Shown: in pieces, positions 9,141 to 17,348 of the stretch | Position numbering within the stretch: the first letter of the stretch is position 1 | Layout: the number at the start of each line of letters is the position of its first letter | Source of the DNA: Sphingobacterium sp. CZ-2 | Lineage (GTDB): Bacteria > Bacteroidota > Bacteroidia > Sphingobacteriales > Sphingobacteriaceae | NCBI RefSeq assembly: GCF_004526235.1 | Contig: NZ_CP038159.1 | Coordinates: forward strand, 744,001 to 808,000 | Length of the DNA: 64,000 nucleotides | Reading direction: 5' to 3' | Notes under the pieces: generated by a model | What the model saw: the letters and a program-made list of their open reading frames with translations, nothing else | The model's database searches: none | What the model was told of the DNA's origin: nothing | Program-made: the position numbers and the translations under genes

Positions 9141-10183
9141 GATATATTTCCTTCCTTCGTATTCTTTATAATTATGGCTAAAAACATGGGCACACCCATG
9201 ATAGCTGTAATGATTCCTATCGGAAGTTCGGCAGGAATAACGATCGTTCTAGCCAATAAATCTGCTAATACCAATAAACTAGCTCCCAAAAGTACGGAGC
9301 CGGGAAGAAGGAATTTGTGATCAGCCGTAACGGTCATCCGCAATAAATGTGGAACAAGAAGTGCCAGAAATCCGATGATTCCTGAAAGGGCCACACAGGC
9401 GCCTACACCGATTGCTGTTAATACCACAATAGTCCTTTTGGTTTGCTGCAAATTAATCCCTAGATGTTCCGCTTGGGATTCACCCAACAATAAGGCATTT
9501 AGGGGTTTTCCAAAGAATAGCAAAGAGCCCATACAAATCAATGCAAATGGGAGCAGGGCAGCAACTGATTGCCAGCTAGCACCTCCCAAGCTTCCTAGAT
9601 TCCAAAAAGTGATATTCCTTAACTCTTCATCATTCGCAATAAATGTAAAAAGACCCACCAATGCCCCGATCAATGCATTGATAGCAATGCCCATTAAAAG
9701 TAAGGTTGTGATGGAAGTTCTTCCTTTCCTCACTGAAAACTTGTAAAGTACAGTTGTCGTGAGCAGAGCTCCTAAAAACGAAACTATAGCTAAAGCATAG
9801 TAACCCATATAATGCGTTAAACTAGAAAATAGGGAATTTCCTAATACAATGAACATTACAGCAAATAAGGATGCACCAGAGGATATCCCTATCAGCCCAG
9901 GTTCCGCCAATGGATTTCGGAAAATCCCTTGGATGGCTGTACCGCATATCCCTAATGTTCCACCGATCAAAAGACCAAGGATGACTCTGGGCATACGGAT
10001 AGCCATTAACACGGCCTCCTGTTGGGATTCAACAGGATTATTTGATCGGAATTGTTTGTTAATTATTTTCATTAAATCACCTAAGGGTATTTCTATGGCC
10101 CCTACACATATGGAAAGTATGCAGGAGCCAATTAGAAATAGTAGTAGAGAGATAATGAAAATCGTTTTATATTTTTCTATCAT
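9137..10183 (-). CDS. hmuU: Haem ABC importer permease HmuU (FecCD family)
   Basis: This 348-residue FecCD-type permease has about ten hydrophobic segments. Family hallmarks include RMPRVILGLLIGGTLGICG near residue 67, a GNPLAEPGLIG-type segment (RNPLAEPGLIGISSGAS near 92), LLLMGIAINAL near 158 and SGIIGFLALLVPHLLR near 263 with the cytoplasmic coupling helix. It forms the transmembrane channel of the haem/siderophore importer with HmuV and receives substrate from HmuT. It overlaps its neighbours on both sides by 4 bases (hmuT 10180-10183 and hmuV 9137-9140). Confidence 0.92.
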   Translation of the reverse strand: MIEKYKTIFIISLLLFLIGSCILSICVGAIEIPLGDLMKIINKQFRSNNPVESQQEAVLMAIRMPRVILGLLIGGTLGICGTAIQGIFRNPLAEPGLIGISSGASLFAVMFIVLGNSLFSSLTHYMGYYALAIVSFLGALLTTTVLYKFSVRKGRTSITTLLLMGIAINALIGALVGLFTFIANDEELRNITFWNLGSLGGASWQSVAALLPFALICMGSLLFFGKPLNALLLGESQAEHLGINLQQTKRTIVVLTAIGVGACVALSGIIGFLALLVPHLLRMTVTADHKFLLPGSVLLGASLLVLADLLARTIVIPAELPIGIITAIMGVPMFLAIIIKNTKEGNIS

Positions 10184-11055
10184 TCATGAATTTTAGTATG
10201 TAACTCTTTGATCGCCTGTGGCAACCGCGGACTAAAGCCCGATAATAACTGTCCATCCATGGCAATAATTTTCTTGTTTTTGCCAGCATTGGTCTGCTTT
10301 ACGCCTTGAACTGATAATAGGCCTTCAGCACTACCTAGGCTGGATAATCCAGAATCAAACAGCAACAATACATCAGGATTATAATTCACCAAAGACTCGG
10401 ATGTTAATGGTCTATAGTCCTTAAAATCTTTTGCTGGATTCACCGCTCCTGCCAATTGGATAATTTTATCCACTTGGGTATCAGATCCACCAACCATCAT
10501 GGTTCCACTACCACGTGCATAAATAAATAGGACCTTAGGTTTTCCGTGGGATTCCGGGAAAGACTTTACATCCGCAATTTCTTTATCGAACGATGAAAGA
10601 ATGGAATCTCCTTTAAGTTTCAGGTTCAACGAATCGGTTAATGCACGGATAAGGTTCCTCGAGCCTTCAACAGAATACTCCTGATCAAGCAGTAAGACCT
10701 TTAGACCTGCCTGTCGAAACTGTTCAACAGTTTCTTTTGGAACCTCTGTTGTGGTTCCGATAACCAAATTGGGGTTTAAGGCTAATACACCTTCCACCGG
10801 GATTTTACGATTATGACCAACCTTAGGTTTGGATTTTATGGACTCTGGATAGGTCGAAGCTACATCAGTGCCTACGATCTGATCTTCTAATCCGGCCAAG
10901 CTCAATATTTCCGTTATAGTACCATTCAACGAGACAATGCGTAATGAATCAGGGTTATTGGCTGCAGCGCTCTGTGTTTCCGAATTTCCACTTTGGCAGG
11001 AGGAAATAAACAGCGCAAAGGCCATAAATACGAACAAGTATCCAATATTTTTCAT
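10180..11055 (-). CDS. hmuT: Haem ABC importer substrate-binding lipoprotein HmuT
   Basis: The 291-residue product begins with a type II signal peptide: MKNIGYLFVFMAFALFISSC, lipid-modified Cys at residue 20. The mature part is a periplasmic binding protein of the vitamin B12/haem type (TroA-like fold): RIVSLNGTITEILSLAG near 44, VGHNRKIPVEGVLALNPNLV near 78 and LVNYNPDVLLLFDSG near 224. It should capture haem delivered through HmuR and hand it to HmuU. The intergenic distance to hmuY is one base, and it overlaps hmuU by 4 bases. Confidence 0.9.
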   Translation of the reverse strand: MKNIGYLFVFMAFALFISSCQSGNSETQSAAANNPDSLRIVSLNGTITEILSLAGLEDQIVGTDVASTYPESIKSKPKVGHNRKIPVEGVLALNPNLVIGTTTEVPKETVEQFRQAGLKVLLLDQEYSVEGSRNLIRALTDSLNLKLKGDSILSSFDKEIADVKSFPESHGKPKVLFIYARGSGTMMVGGSDTQVDKIIQLAGAVNPAKDFKDYRPLTSESLVNYNPDVLLLFDSGLSSLGSAEGLLSVQGVKQTNAGKNKKIIAMDGQLLSGFSPRLPQAIKELHTKIHE

Positions 11056-11056
11056 G

Positions 11057-12115
11057 TTAATAGGCTTTTACAAGTTTATATTCCAATTCAGGATATCCAC
11101 GTTTTCCGCCATCACCTCCAGCACCCATGGCGATAAATTTCAACTTATAGATGTTTCCAAGATTATCCTTGATTACATAGTAACGATCTTTATAGGCACC
11201 AGGAGAGAAAGCACTTCTCCAATTAGCACCAATCACATTTCTATTGGGTTTAAAGGTTACTAAGGATAATTTGCTTTCGTCAAATTCAGCATAAGTGGGT
11301 TTACCATTGCTTTTTCCATCTTTGTCCAAAAAGATGATTTGTTCAGAAGTAACTTTGTAAAGATGGTTGGTAAATATTAAATCACTGAAAGAATAGGGTA
11401 CAGGAGTTCCGGCCATGGAAGTAAAATAGATTGATCTTGTCCACACAAAATCCCATTCTTCTTTTTTGGGCTCTACATTTACCGGACCTGAGGCGAAGGA
11501 GATGAATTTAAAATTAAAAGCCTCCTCTTTCGTTATACTCAATGATTTGATTTGTTGATCCTCTAATTTTGCATATTCCAGGGTATAAGCATTTGTACCG
11601 CTTCTTACGATCCTAACTTTCCAAAATTCATCATCGCCTTTGGGAGTTGGGCTGTTAACTACATAGACCTTATTGTCGTTAGCATTGGCCTTGATTTCAG
11701 CGATGACATTATGGTTTAGCCTACCTAATGTATCATCATAAATCTTCAGTTTTTCAGGCTTGATATCTAACTTCAATTGTTCAACATCGAAATTAGTTTT
11801 ATTGACTGATTTAATGTCGGTGGAATTGGTAACCATTGCCGACATATCCATCGAACTATTCAGAATAACACTGAATTCTGCACCGCAATGAAAGCCTAAG
11901 TTCCAGGAACTTCGTTTAACTGACGATTGTTTATCTGTGCTCAAATCAACATATACCGCATTTTCGGCATACGAACCGCCAGGTCCACCGTCTAAGGTTA
12001 ATTTATTTCCATCAGAAGGTTTTATTTTAGGGATAGGTGCATCTTGTCTTTTACAAGATCCTAACATTAAAAATCCTAAAATCGCAACAGCACTTAAAGT
12101 AGTAATTGTTCTCAT
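11057..12115 (-). CDS. hmuY: HmuY family haem-binding lipoprotein
   Basis: This 352-residue lipoprotein has a lipobox ending GSC (Cys 21). The body carries the Bacteroidota HmuY signature: a Tyr/Gly-rich start (GGPGGSYAENAVYVDLS), SSWNLGFHCGAEFSVILNSS near 68, a long beta-rich middle, EWDFVWTRSI near 224 and a C-terminal YKLKFIAMG. In Porphyromonas gingivalis HmuY is a surface haemophore partnered with the receptor HmuR, and the same pairing is found here. It is longer than the P. gingivalis protein (about 216 residues), as is common in non-oral Bacteroidota. It is encoded one base after hmuR and upstream of hmuT. Confidence 0.85.
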   Translation of the reverse strand: MRTITTLSAVAILGFLMLGSCKRQDAPIPKIKPSDGNKLTLDGGPGGSYAENAVYVDLSTDKQSSVKRSSWNLGFHCGAEFSVILNSSMDMSAMVTNSTDIKSVNKTNFDVEQLKLDIKPEKLKIYDDTLGRLNHNVIAEIKANANDNKVYVVNSPTPKGDDEFWKVRIVRSGTNAYTLEYAKLEDQQIKSLSITKEEAFNFKFISFASGPVNVEPKKEEWDFVWTRSIYFTSMAGTPVPYSFSDLIFTNHLYKVTSEQIIFLDKDGKSNGKPTYAEFDESKLSLVTFKPNRNVIGANWRSAFSPGAYKDRYYVIKDNLGNIYKLKFIAMGAGGDGGKRGYPELEYKLVKAY

Positions 12116-12116
12116 A

Positions 12117-14198
12117 TTATTTATTCAAATTGTAAAGCAAACCAAAGAAGTATGATCTTCCATAACTAATAGGTACAGAGGAAACGGAAGAACTATGTGC
12201 TCCTGAACCAACTGTGGCCGTATTTTCAATATTTTCTGTATTGGTCAAGTTTCGAATACCCGCCTGTAGGTTTAAACCTTTGAAAAGGGTTTTATTCACG
12301 CTCAGGTCGAGTTGTTGGAAACTGGCGAGACTGGTCTGTCTAGCTTCTACGCCAGTATTGGTCTGTATGGTTTCATATCCCGGCCTTTTGCCATTATATT
12401 TATAAAATACAGAAATATTTGTCGCCCATCGAGGTATCTCTTGCGATATTCCAGCATTAAGCTCTGGCGTCCATAAAAATTGTTTTAGTTCTTGATTAAT
12501 TGCTTTTTGCATATTATATCTACCTATATAGCCAAGGCCAAGATCTATTTTTAAGTGTTTGTAAGAAAAAGTATTGGCAAGGTTAAATCCAGTGGTTTTA
12601 TAATGGGCCAAATTGAGGTAAGTATTCACCCTGTTATCCCCAGGCTTCATACTCATCGTGACCAGATTATTGAATTGATTGTAGTAGCTACCAAAACTTG
12701 TCCTTAGAAAAGCTTGTGAATGAAATGCTTTTTCAAAATTTAGATTTAAATGGTAACTGTTACTATGTTCAGCTTTCAGATCTTTATTGCCTTCAATTTG
12801 ATGATTACTGTCAAAAAAGTTAAAGTAAAGTTCTCTTAGGCTTGGTGCCCGAAAACCACGAGCATAGGAAAGTCTCAAATCAAAATGTTCATTCAACAAT
12901 AATTTTGCATTAATAGAAGGAATTACCGGAGGAGCATCATATATGGAGTTATGTATAAACCGTAGACCAGGTCTAATCATCAACCAAGAAATTGGTCGGT
13001 AATCTGCCGTTATAAAAGCTGCAAGATCCCAAATTTCAGATCGCTCTTGTATTCGGGCTCCCGACCCTCGATCGTAATCAATATCCACGCCACTCAATAA
13101 ATCCAATCGATTTGACCATTTATAATGGCCAGTAATTTTCCCAAAACTTTGATAAAAAGTAGAAACATCCTGTTCACCAGCGCCCGTACTCAGTTCCATC
13201 GTTCCTTTTTCAAAGTCATGTATATTGGTTACGGTGGCACGCCTGTAATTCTGTTGGGTAAAAGAGCTAACAAAATTCCATTTTTCCTTCCATTGCCAGT
13301 CGGCCTGAACCATATGGTTATATCGGTTGGTTAGATAATTCTTATCTATATATCTGTTATTGGGTAAGATGTTCCCCGGTGTATAAATATCCTCGTCCAG
13401 CAAACTAAAATTGTAAAATACATGCAGATTATTATGATTATAACCTATTTTTCCTGATGCCAGGTATTGGTCTTTCGGTTGCCAGGCCAGTGCTCTTCCA
13501 GAAAGATTGCCTTGATAACCACCAAAGGTATTCCTGCTGGCGGTCATATTCCCATACCAATTATTTTTGCTGTAAATCAGATTGGCATGTAGGTTATGTC
13601 GACCTTCTGCATAGGCTGGATTATATTCGGTATTTACCGTTTCTTCAAGAAGTCTGACTTCCAAATTCCATTGGCTCTTTAAGGTACTTGCATCTCTTGT
13701 AATGATATTGATTACACCTGCCAAAGCATCCGTTCCATAAATGACCGACACAGGTCCTTCAACAAGTTCAATGCGCTCGATCGTATTGATGTCGATCTGT
13801 GACAGACTTTGTTTCGTACTTCCACGATCAATCAATGGAATGCCATCCAATAAGATCTTTACATTTTGCCCACTCATACCCATTAATTCAATGTCAGATT
13901 CACCAAGAACCAAATCATTATTAAAGCGGATTCCTAATTGCGTATTCAGAAGAGTGGTAATATCGCTTGTAGCTCGTCGAATGATATCATCCCGATTGAT
14001 GGTTCGAACGGCATATATGGAGTTTTTTAAGGAGGTAGGCTTTATTTGTCCTGTCACAACCACCTGCTCAATAACTTGTTTTTGAAATAAAGAATCCTGC
14101 TTTTGGCGCTGATCCTTATCCAAAGATGTTTGACCAAAAACAGGATTAATTGATGTTTGTAATAAGGAATAGCAAAGTATGTAAAAAGTAAGTCTCAT
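12117..14198 (-). CDS. hmuR: TonB-dependent haem receptor (HmuR-like)
   Basis: The start chosen is the ATG at 14196-14198, giving 693 residues and a clean signal peptide (MRLTFYILCYSLLQTSINPVFGQ). The ATG 30 bases upstream lies at the predicted transcription start. The plug domain follows: EQVVVTGQ near 44, a RAT-type segment, LDGIPLIDRG, then IERIELVEGPVSVIYGTDALAGVINIIT, typical of TonB-dependent receptors. A 22-strand type barrel domain follows, with the usual F/Y C-terminus (SYFFGLLYNLNK). No carboxypeptidase-like N-terminal domain is present, so it is a classic rather than a SusC-type receptor. It is the first gene of the hmu operon, with a well-matched promoter at 14231-14262. Confidence 0.88.
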   Translation of the reverse strand: MRLTFYILCYSLLQTSINPVFGQTSLDKDQRQKQDSLFQKQVIEQVVVTGQIKPTSLKNSIYAVRTINRDDIIRRATSDITTLLNTQLGIRFNNDLVLGESDIELMGMSGQNVKILLDGIPLIDRGSTKQSLSQIDINTIERIELVEGPVSVIYGTDALAGVINIITRDASTLKSQWNLEVRLLEETVNTEYNPAYAEGRHNLHANLIYSKNNWYGNMTASRNTFGGYQGNLSGRALAWQPKDQYLASGKIGYNHNNLHVFYNFSLLDEDIYTPGNILPNNRYIDKNYLTNRYNHMVQADWQWKEKWNFVSSFTQQNYRRATVTNIHDFEKGTMELSTGAGEQDVSTFYQSFGKITGHYKWSNRLDLLSGVDIDYDRGSGARIQERSEIWDLAAFITADYRPISWLMIRPGLRFIHNSIYDAPPVIPSINAKLLLNEHFDLRLSYARGFRAPSLRELYFNFFDSNHQIEGNKDLKAEHSNSYHLNLNFEKAFHSQAFLRTSFGSYYNQFNNLVTMSMKPGDNRVNTYLNLAHYKTTGFNLANTFSYKHLKIDLGLGYIGRYNMQKAINQELKQFLWTPELNAGISQEIPRWATNISVFYKYNGKRPGYETIQTNTGVEARQTSLASFQQLDLSVNKTLFKGLNLQAGIRNLTNTENIENTATVGSGAHSSSVSSVPISYGRSYFFGLLYNLNK

Positions 14199-14230
14199 GT
14201 AATTATTTAGAATCATTATAAACAACACTA

Positions 14231-14262
14231 CAAACTTATAGCTTGTTTAGAACAGTTCCAAA
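14231..14262 (-). promoter_or_regulatory. hmuR operon promoter with dyad in the spacer
   Basis: On the minus strand a TTTG (14259-14262) is followed by 20 bases and TAAGTTTG (14231-14238), a full match to the Bacteroidota TTTG / TAnnTTTG pattern. Transcription would begin near 14224, leaving a leader of about 26 bases before the hmuR ATG at 14198. The spacer contains GAACAGTTC (14250-14258), a perfect GAAC-N-GTTC dyad abutting the -33 element, a plausible repressor site. Confidence 0.65.
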
Positions 14263-14327
14263 TAAGAAAGGGACGTGAAAGGAAATTTTAGTTTAATAAT
14301 CGGAAATAAAAGCCTTATTTTTATTTC

Positions 14328-14894
14328 ATGGGAACACCCTTATTGAATTTTTTTAGTGAATATTATCATATTAATGATGAGGTTGAACAATTTTTCGACC
14401 AGATCATGGAACAGAAAGAATATCAAAAAGGAGATATTATTTTTGAACCAGACAGTCATTTAAGGTATATCTATTTTATTGAGAGTGGTTTCACTAGAAT
14501 CTATTATTATAAAAACGGAAAGGATATTACGCATTATTTTTTCGGTCCTAATAGCTTTAGTACAGGTATTGAAAGTGTATTCTACAGAAAACCTTCACTT
14601 TTTGGATTTCAAGCATTAGCGCCATCAAAAATATGGCTAATGCCATTTGCTCCCATAGAAGAACTTGCCAAAACCAATATAACCGTCAATCAGATCATTC
14701 AGAAAGTGCTATTGGATTCATTGATCAATTTTTCGAACAGGTTCTACAACACACAATTTGAAACTGCCCAGGAAAGGTATGAAGGTCTTATAACCCAAAA
14801 CCCTACATTATTCCAAAATGCCAGTTTAGGACATATTGCTTCATATCTTGGCATATCACAACAAACTTTATCCGTAATTAGAGGAAAGGTATAG
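14328..14894 (+). CDS. Crp/Fnr family transcriptional regulator
   Basis: The 188-residue protein has a cyclic-nucleotide-binding beta-roll in residues 20-115 (KGDIIFEPDSHLRYIYFIESG, then HYFFGPNSF) and a short C-terminal winged helix (HIASYLGISQQTLSVIR near 168-184). It lacks Cys clusters, so it is not an Fe-S Fnr; it is the effector-unknown Crp type common in Bacteroidota. It is divergent from hmuR and sits 79 bases upstream of the tolC-hlyD-ABC operon. The gap between them holds two palindromes. It most likely controls one of these two neighbours, with the export operon as the first choice because of orientation. Confidence 0.82.
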   Translation: MGTPLLNFFSEYYHINDEVEQFFDQIMEQKEYQKGDIIFEPDSHLRYIYFIESGFTRIYYYKNGKDITHYFFGPNSFSTGIESVFYRKPSLFGFQALAPSKIWLMPFAPIEELAKTNITVNQIIQKVLLDSLINFSNRFYNTQFETAQERYEGLITQNPTLFQNASLGHIASYLGISQQTLSVIRGKV

Positions 14895-14898
14895 ACCT

Positions 14899-14918
14899 TT
14901 TTTAAGATATCTTAAAAA
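14899..14918. promoter_or_regulatory. Perfect 20-base palindrome between crp gene and tolC
   Basis: TTTTTAAGATATCTTAAAAA is a perfect self-complementary sequence centred between 14908 and 14909, starting five bases after the regulator gene stop. Its small loop-free hairpin is weak as a terminator, so a protein-binding operator is at least as likely. Confidence 0.5.
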
Positions 14919-14933
14919 TATCCTCCCTTATCC

Positions 14934-14977
14934 TCATGACCTTTGTATTGTTAAAAGATAATACAAACTGGTCATGA
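14934..14977. promoter_or_regulatory. Long inverted repeat overlapping the tolC start codon
   Basis: The left arm TCATGACCTTTGTATT (14934-14949) and right arm AATACAAACTGGTCATGA (14960-14977) are complementary over 16 bases, interrupted only by a two-base CT insertion in the right arm. The spacer is 10 bases. The left arm also holds GACCTTTG, one mismatch from the TAnnTTTG promoter element. The tolC ATG (14974-14976) lies within the right arm, so the structure could work as an operator or as an mRNA hairpin hiding the start. Confidence 0.65.
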
Positions 14978-16371
14978 ACAATCAAACAATTAGAAAGGCT
15001 TTAATAAGTACTGCCGTATTATTTGGTTCTACAATATCCGTTCAAGCTCAACAAATCGGATTTAAAGAGTTTAAACAACCTGTAGAACAAGCCATTCAAC
15101 ACAACAGATCTATTCAGAATGCCACCTTGGAAAATCAAAAGATTTCCTTGGAAAGGGAGCATGTAAAAGGAAAATTCCTACCTCATGTTAGTGCAAATGC
15201 CATGTATGGCTATTTGAACAGTAATATGGATATAGATCTTCCTACAAAACAATTGCCCCTTTTAGGAACTTCCATTTATGATGGCTCGCAACAATTAAAT
15301 GTTTCTTCACAAGTAGCCATGGCAGGGGTAACTGCCACCCAGGTTATTTTTAGTGGACTGCAGATCACTAACGGACAAAAAGCCCTCGAACAAAAATTCA
15401 AAGCACAGGATTTAATGAATCAAGCAGGTTATGATCAATTAGCTCAAGAAGTGGTCCTGAGTTTTGATCAGCTGATGTTGTTGAAAGAGGTGGATGTACT
15501 TATTCAAGATTCTGAAAAACGCTTGAAAAAGGAACACGAAAAAGTGGTTCGAGCGATAGATAATGGTTTAGCTATTCCCTATGATCGGGACAAGATTAAA
15601 TTGGCGATGTTGGAATTGGAAAGTAGAAAAGCAGAACTGGAAAGTAATCGGGAGCTCTTATTCTTCAAACTTCAAGAACTGACAGGACTACCGATAGAAC
15701 GCTTAAAAGAAACTAATTACAATTTGCAGGAACTCAGCTTGAATCTGGAAGATGCCCAAACAATGAACCGTAAGGAAGTTCAAGCTTTAGAGGCTGCAGG
15801 CAAAGCTTATGAATATGTTTACAAAAAAGAAAAGGGTAGTAGATTACCCCAGGTTTTTGCCTTTGGTAATCTATCCTATATCAATGCATTTTCAACAGAT
15901 TTAACCATCAAAAATCTTCCTAAAATGGGCAACCTAAAATTGGAAAGTAATCATTTTCAGATGGCCCCTAATTATGCGGTAGGAATCGGAATGAAATGGA
16001 ATATTTTTGAAGGAAAGGCACATAAAACTGCCATCGAGAAAACAAAATTGGATATGCAGATCAATGACAACAAACTGTTGGATACACAGGAAAAGCTTTC
16101 CTTATTACAGAAAAAAACCACGGTAGATTATCAGCTTGCTTTGAAAAAGACCAAAGTGAATGAGCAACAGGTAGCTATTGCCAAAAACAACCTTCATCTT
16201 GCATCCAGACAATTTGAAGAAGGTTTGACAGATGTTACGGAACGCCTGGAAGCTGAAAACGAATATTATAAACAGTCTTTAAACTACTTCCAGCAAGTGC
16301 TGGCACAACGTCAAGCGGCTAGCGAACTTTTGAAAGCTAACGGAAACTTATACGAAACTATAACTCGATAA
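14974..16371 (+). CDS. TolC family outer membrane efflux protein
   Basis: This 465-residue protein has a signal peptide (about residues 1-26, ending VQAQ). Two long repeated helical halves follow, rich in coiled-coil heptads (residues about 35-260 and 265-460), with Gly/aromatic beta segments such as VSANAMYGYL near 60 and a C-terminal EGLTDVTERLEAENEYY. TolC proteins trimerise into an outer membrane channel and periplasmic tunnel. It is the first gene of a three-gene operon with an HlyD adaptor and an ABC-2 permease. Its start codon lies inside the inverted repeat described above. Confidence 0.88.
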   Translation: MNNQTIRKALISTAVLFGSTISVQAQQIGFKEFKQPVEQAIQHNRSIQNATLENQKISLEREHVKGKFLPHVSANAMYGYLNSNMDIDLPTKQLPLLGTSIYDGSQQLNVSSQVAMAGVTATQVIFSGLQITNGQKALEQKFKAQDLMNQAGYDQLAQEVVLSFDQLMLLKEVDVLIQDSEKRLKKEHEKVVRAIDNGLAIPYDRDKIKLAMLELESRKAELESNRELLFFKLQELTGLPIERLKETNYNLQELSLNLEDAQTMNRKEVQALEAAGKAYEYVYKKEKGSRLPQVFAFGNLSYINAFSTDLTIKNLPKMGNLKLESNHFQMAPNYAVGIGMKWNIFEGKAHKTAIEKTKLDMQINDNKLLDTQEKLSLLQKKTTVDYQLALKKTKVNEQQVAIAKNNLHLASRQFEEGLTDVTERLEAENEYYKQSLNYFQQVLAQRQAASELLKANGNLYETITR

Positions 16372-16373
16372 CC

Positions 16374-17336
16374 ATGAAAAAATTAATATATAGCCTTAGT
16401 GCATTCTTACTATTACAGAGCTGTCAAACAGATCCTAAAAAACAAATTAAAATAGAAGGTAAAATTGAAAGGGATCAAATTGCCGTAACCACCAAAATCC
16501 CTGGTAAGATTCAGCGGGTATTGGTAGAGGAGGGACAATTTGTTCAAAAAGGAGACACCTTACTTATCCTGGAATTTCCTGAAGTGGATGCGAAATCCAT
16601 TCAGGCACAGGGAGCACTCAACGCTGCACAAGCACAATATGAAATGGCTGTTAAAGGTGCCACTGATGGACAGATAAAACAATTGAACGCAAAAGTATCC
16701 GGATTAAAGGAACAATATGACTTTGCCCAAAAATCTTTAAATCGGATGAATAACCTATTGAAGGATTCCCTAGTTGCACAGCAAAAATACGATGAAGTCT
16801 ATGCCAAATACCAAGGCGCAAAAAACCAATACTTAGCTGCCCAAGCAGAATTGGCCGACGTCCAACATGGAGCAAGAATTGAACAGCAGAAAATGGCTTT
16901 AGGCCAAAAGGAACGTGCTTTAGGTGCAGTATCTGAAGTTACGGTTGCTGCTAAAGAGCGATTTATTTTGGCTCCGCAGGATATGAGTATTGAAAACATC
17001 AACCTCAAAACCGGAGAATTGGCTTTGGCTGGTTATAGTTTGGTATCAGGATATATTCAGGATGGCACCTATTTCAGAGTAACGGTTCCTGAAGGAAAAA
17101 TCAAGGATTTTCAAAAGGGTAGCCAAAAAACATTGGTTATTCCATATCAGAACAATGAGGAAATTCAAGCTCGTATCGAGACGGTTAAACCATTAACCGC
17201 TTATGCAAACATCAGTACCGCTTATCCGGATTTTGAAGAACAGCAATCCATGTTTGAGATACGCTTAAAGGCAGTAGACCCTAAACAAGTTCAAGATCTC
17301 TTGACAAAAGCTACATTTATCATAAAAGAAGACTAA
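16374..17336 (+). CDS. HlyD family membrane fusion lipoprotein
   Basis: This 320-residue periplasmic adaptor has a type II leader with Cys at residue 17 (LLLQSC). A split lipoyl/barrel-sandwich domain shows AVTTKIPGKIQRVLVEEGQFVQKGDTLL near 41-68, followed by a coiled-coil hairpin (about 80-175) and a beta-barrel region with SGYIQDGTYFRVTVPEGKI near 228. It should link the inner membrane ABC-2 permease to the TolC channel. It starts two bases after the tolC stop. Substrate is unknown. Confidence 0.87.
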   Translation: MKKLIYSLSAFLLLQSCQTDPKKQIKIEGKIERDQIAVTTKIPGKIQRVLVEEGQFVQKGDTLLILEFPEVDAKSIQAQGALNAAQAQYEMAVKGATDGQIKQLNAKVSGLKEQYDFAQKSLNRMNNLLKDSLVAQQKYDEVYAKYQGAKNQYLAAQAELADVQHGARIEQQKMALGQKERALGAVSEVTVAAKERFILAPQDMSIENINLKTGELALAGYSLVSGYIQDGTYFRVTVPEGKIKDFQKGSQKTLVIPYQNNEEIQARIETVKPLTAYANISTAYPDFEEQQSMFEIRLKAVDPKQVQDLLTKATFIIKED

Positions 17337-17348
17337 TAGGAGGGGAAA

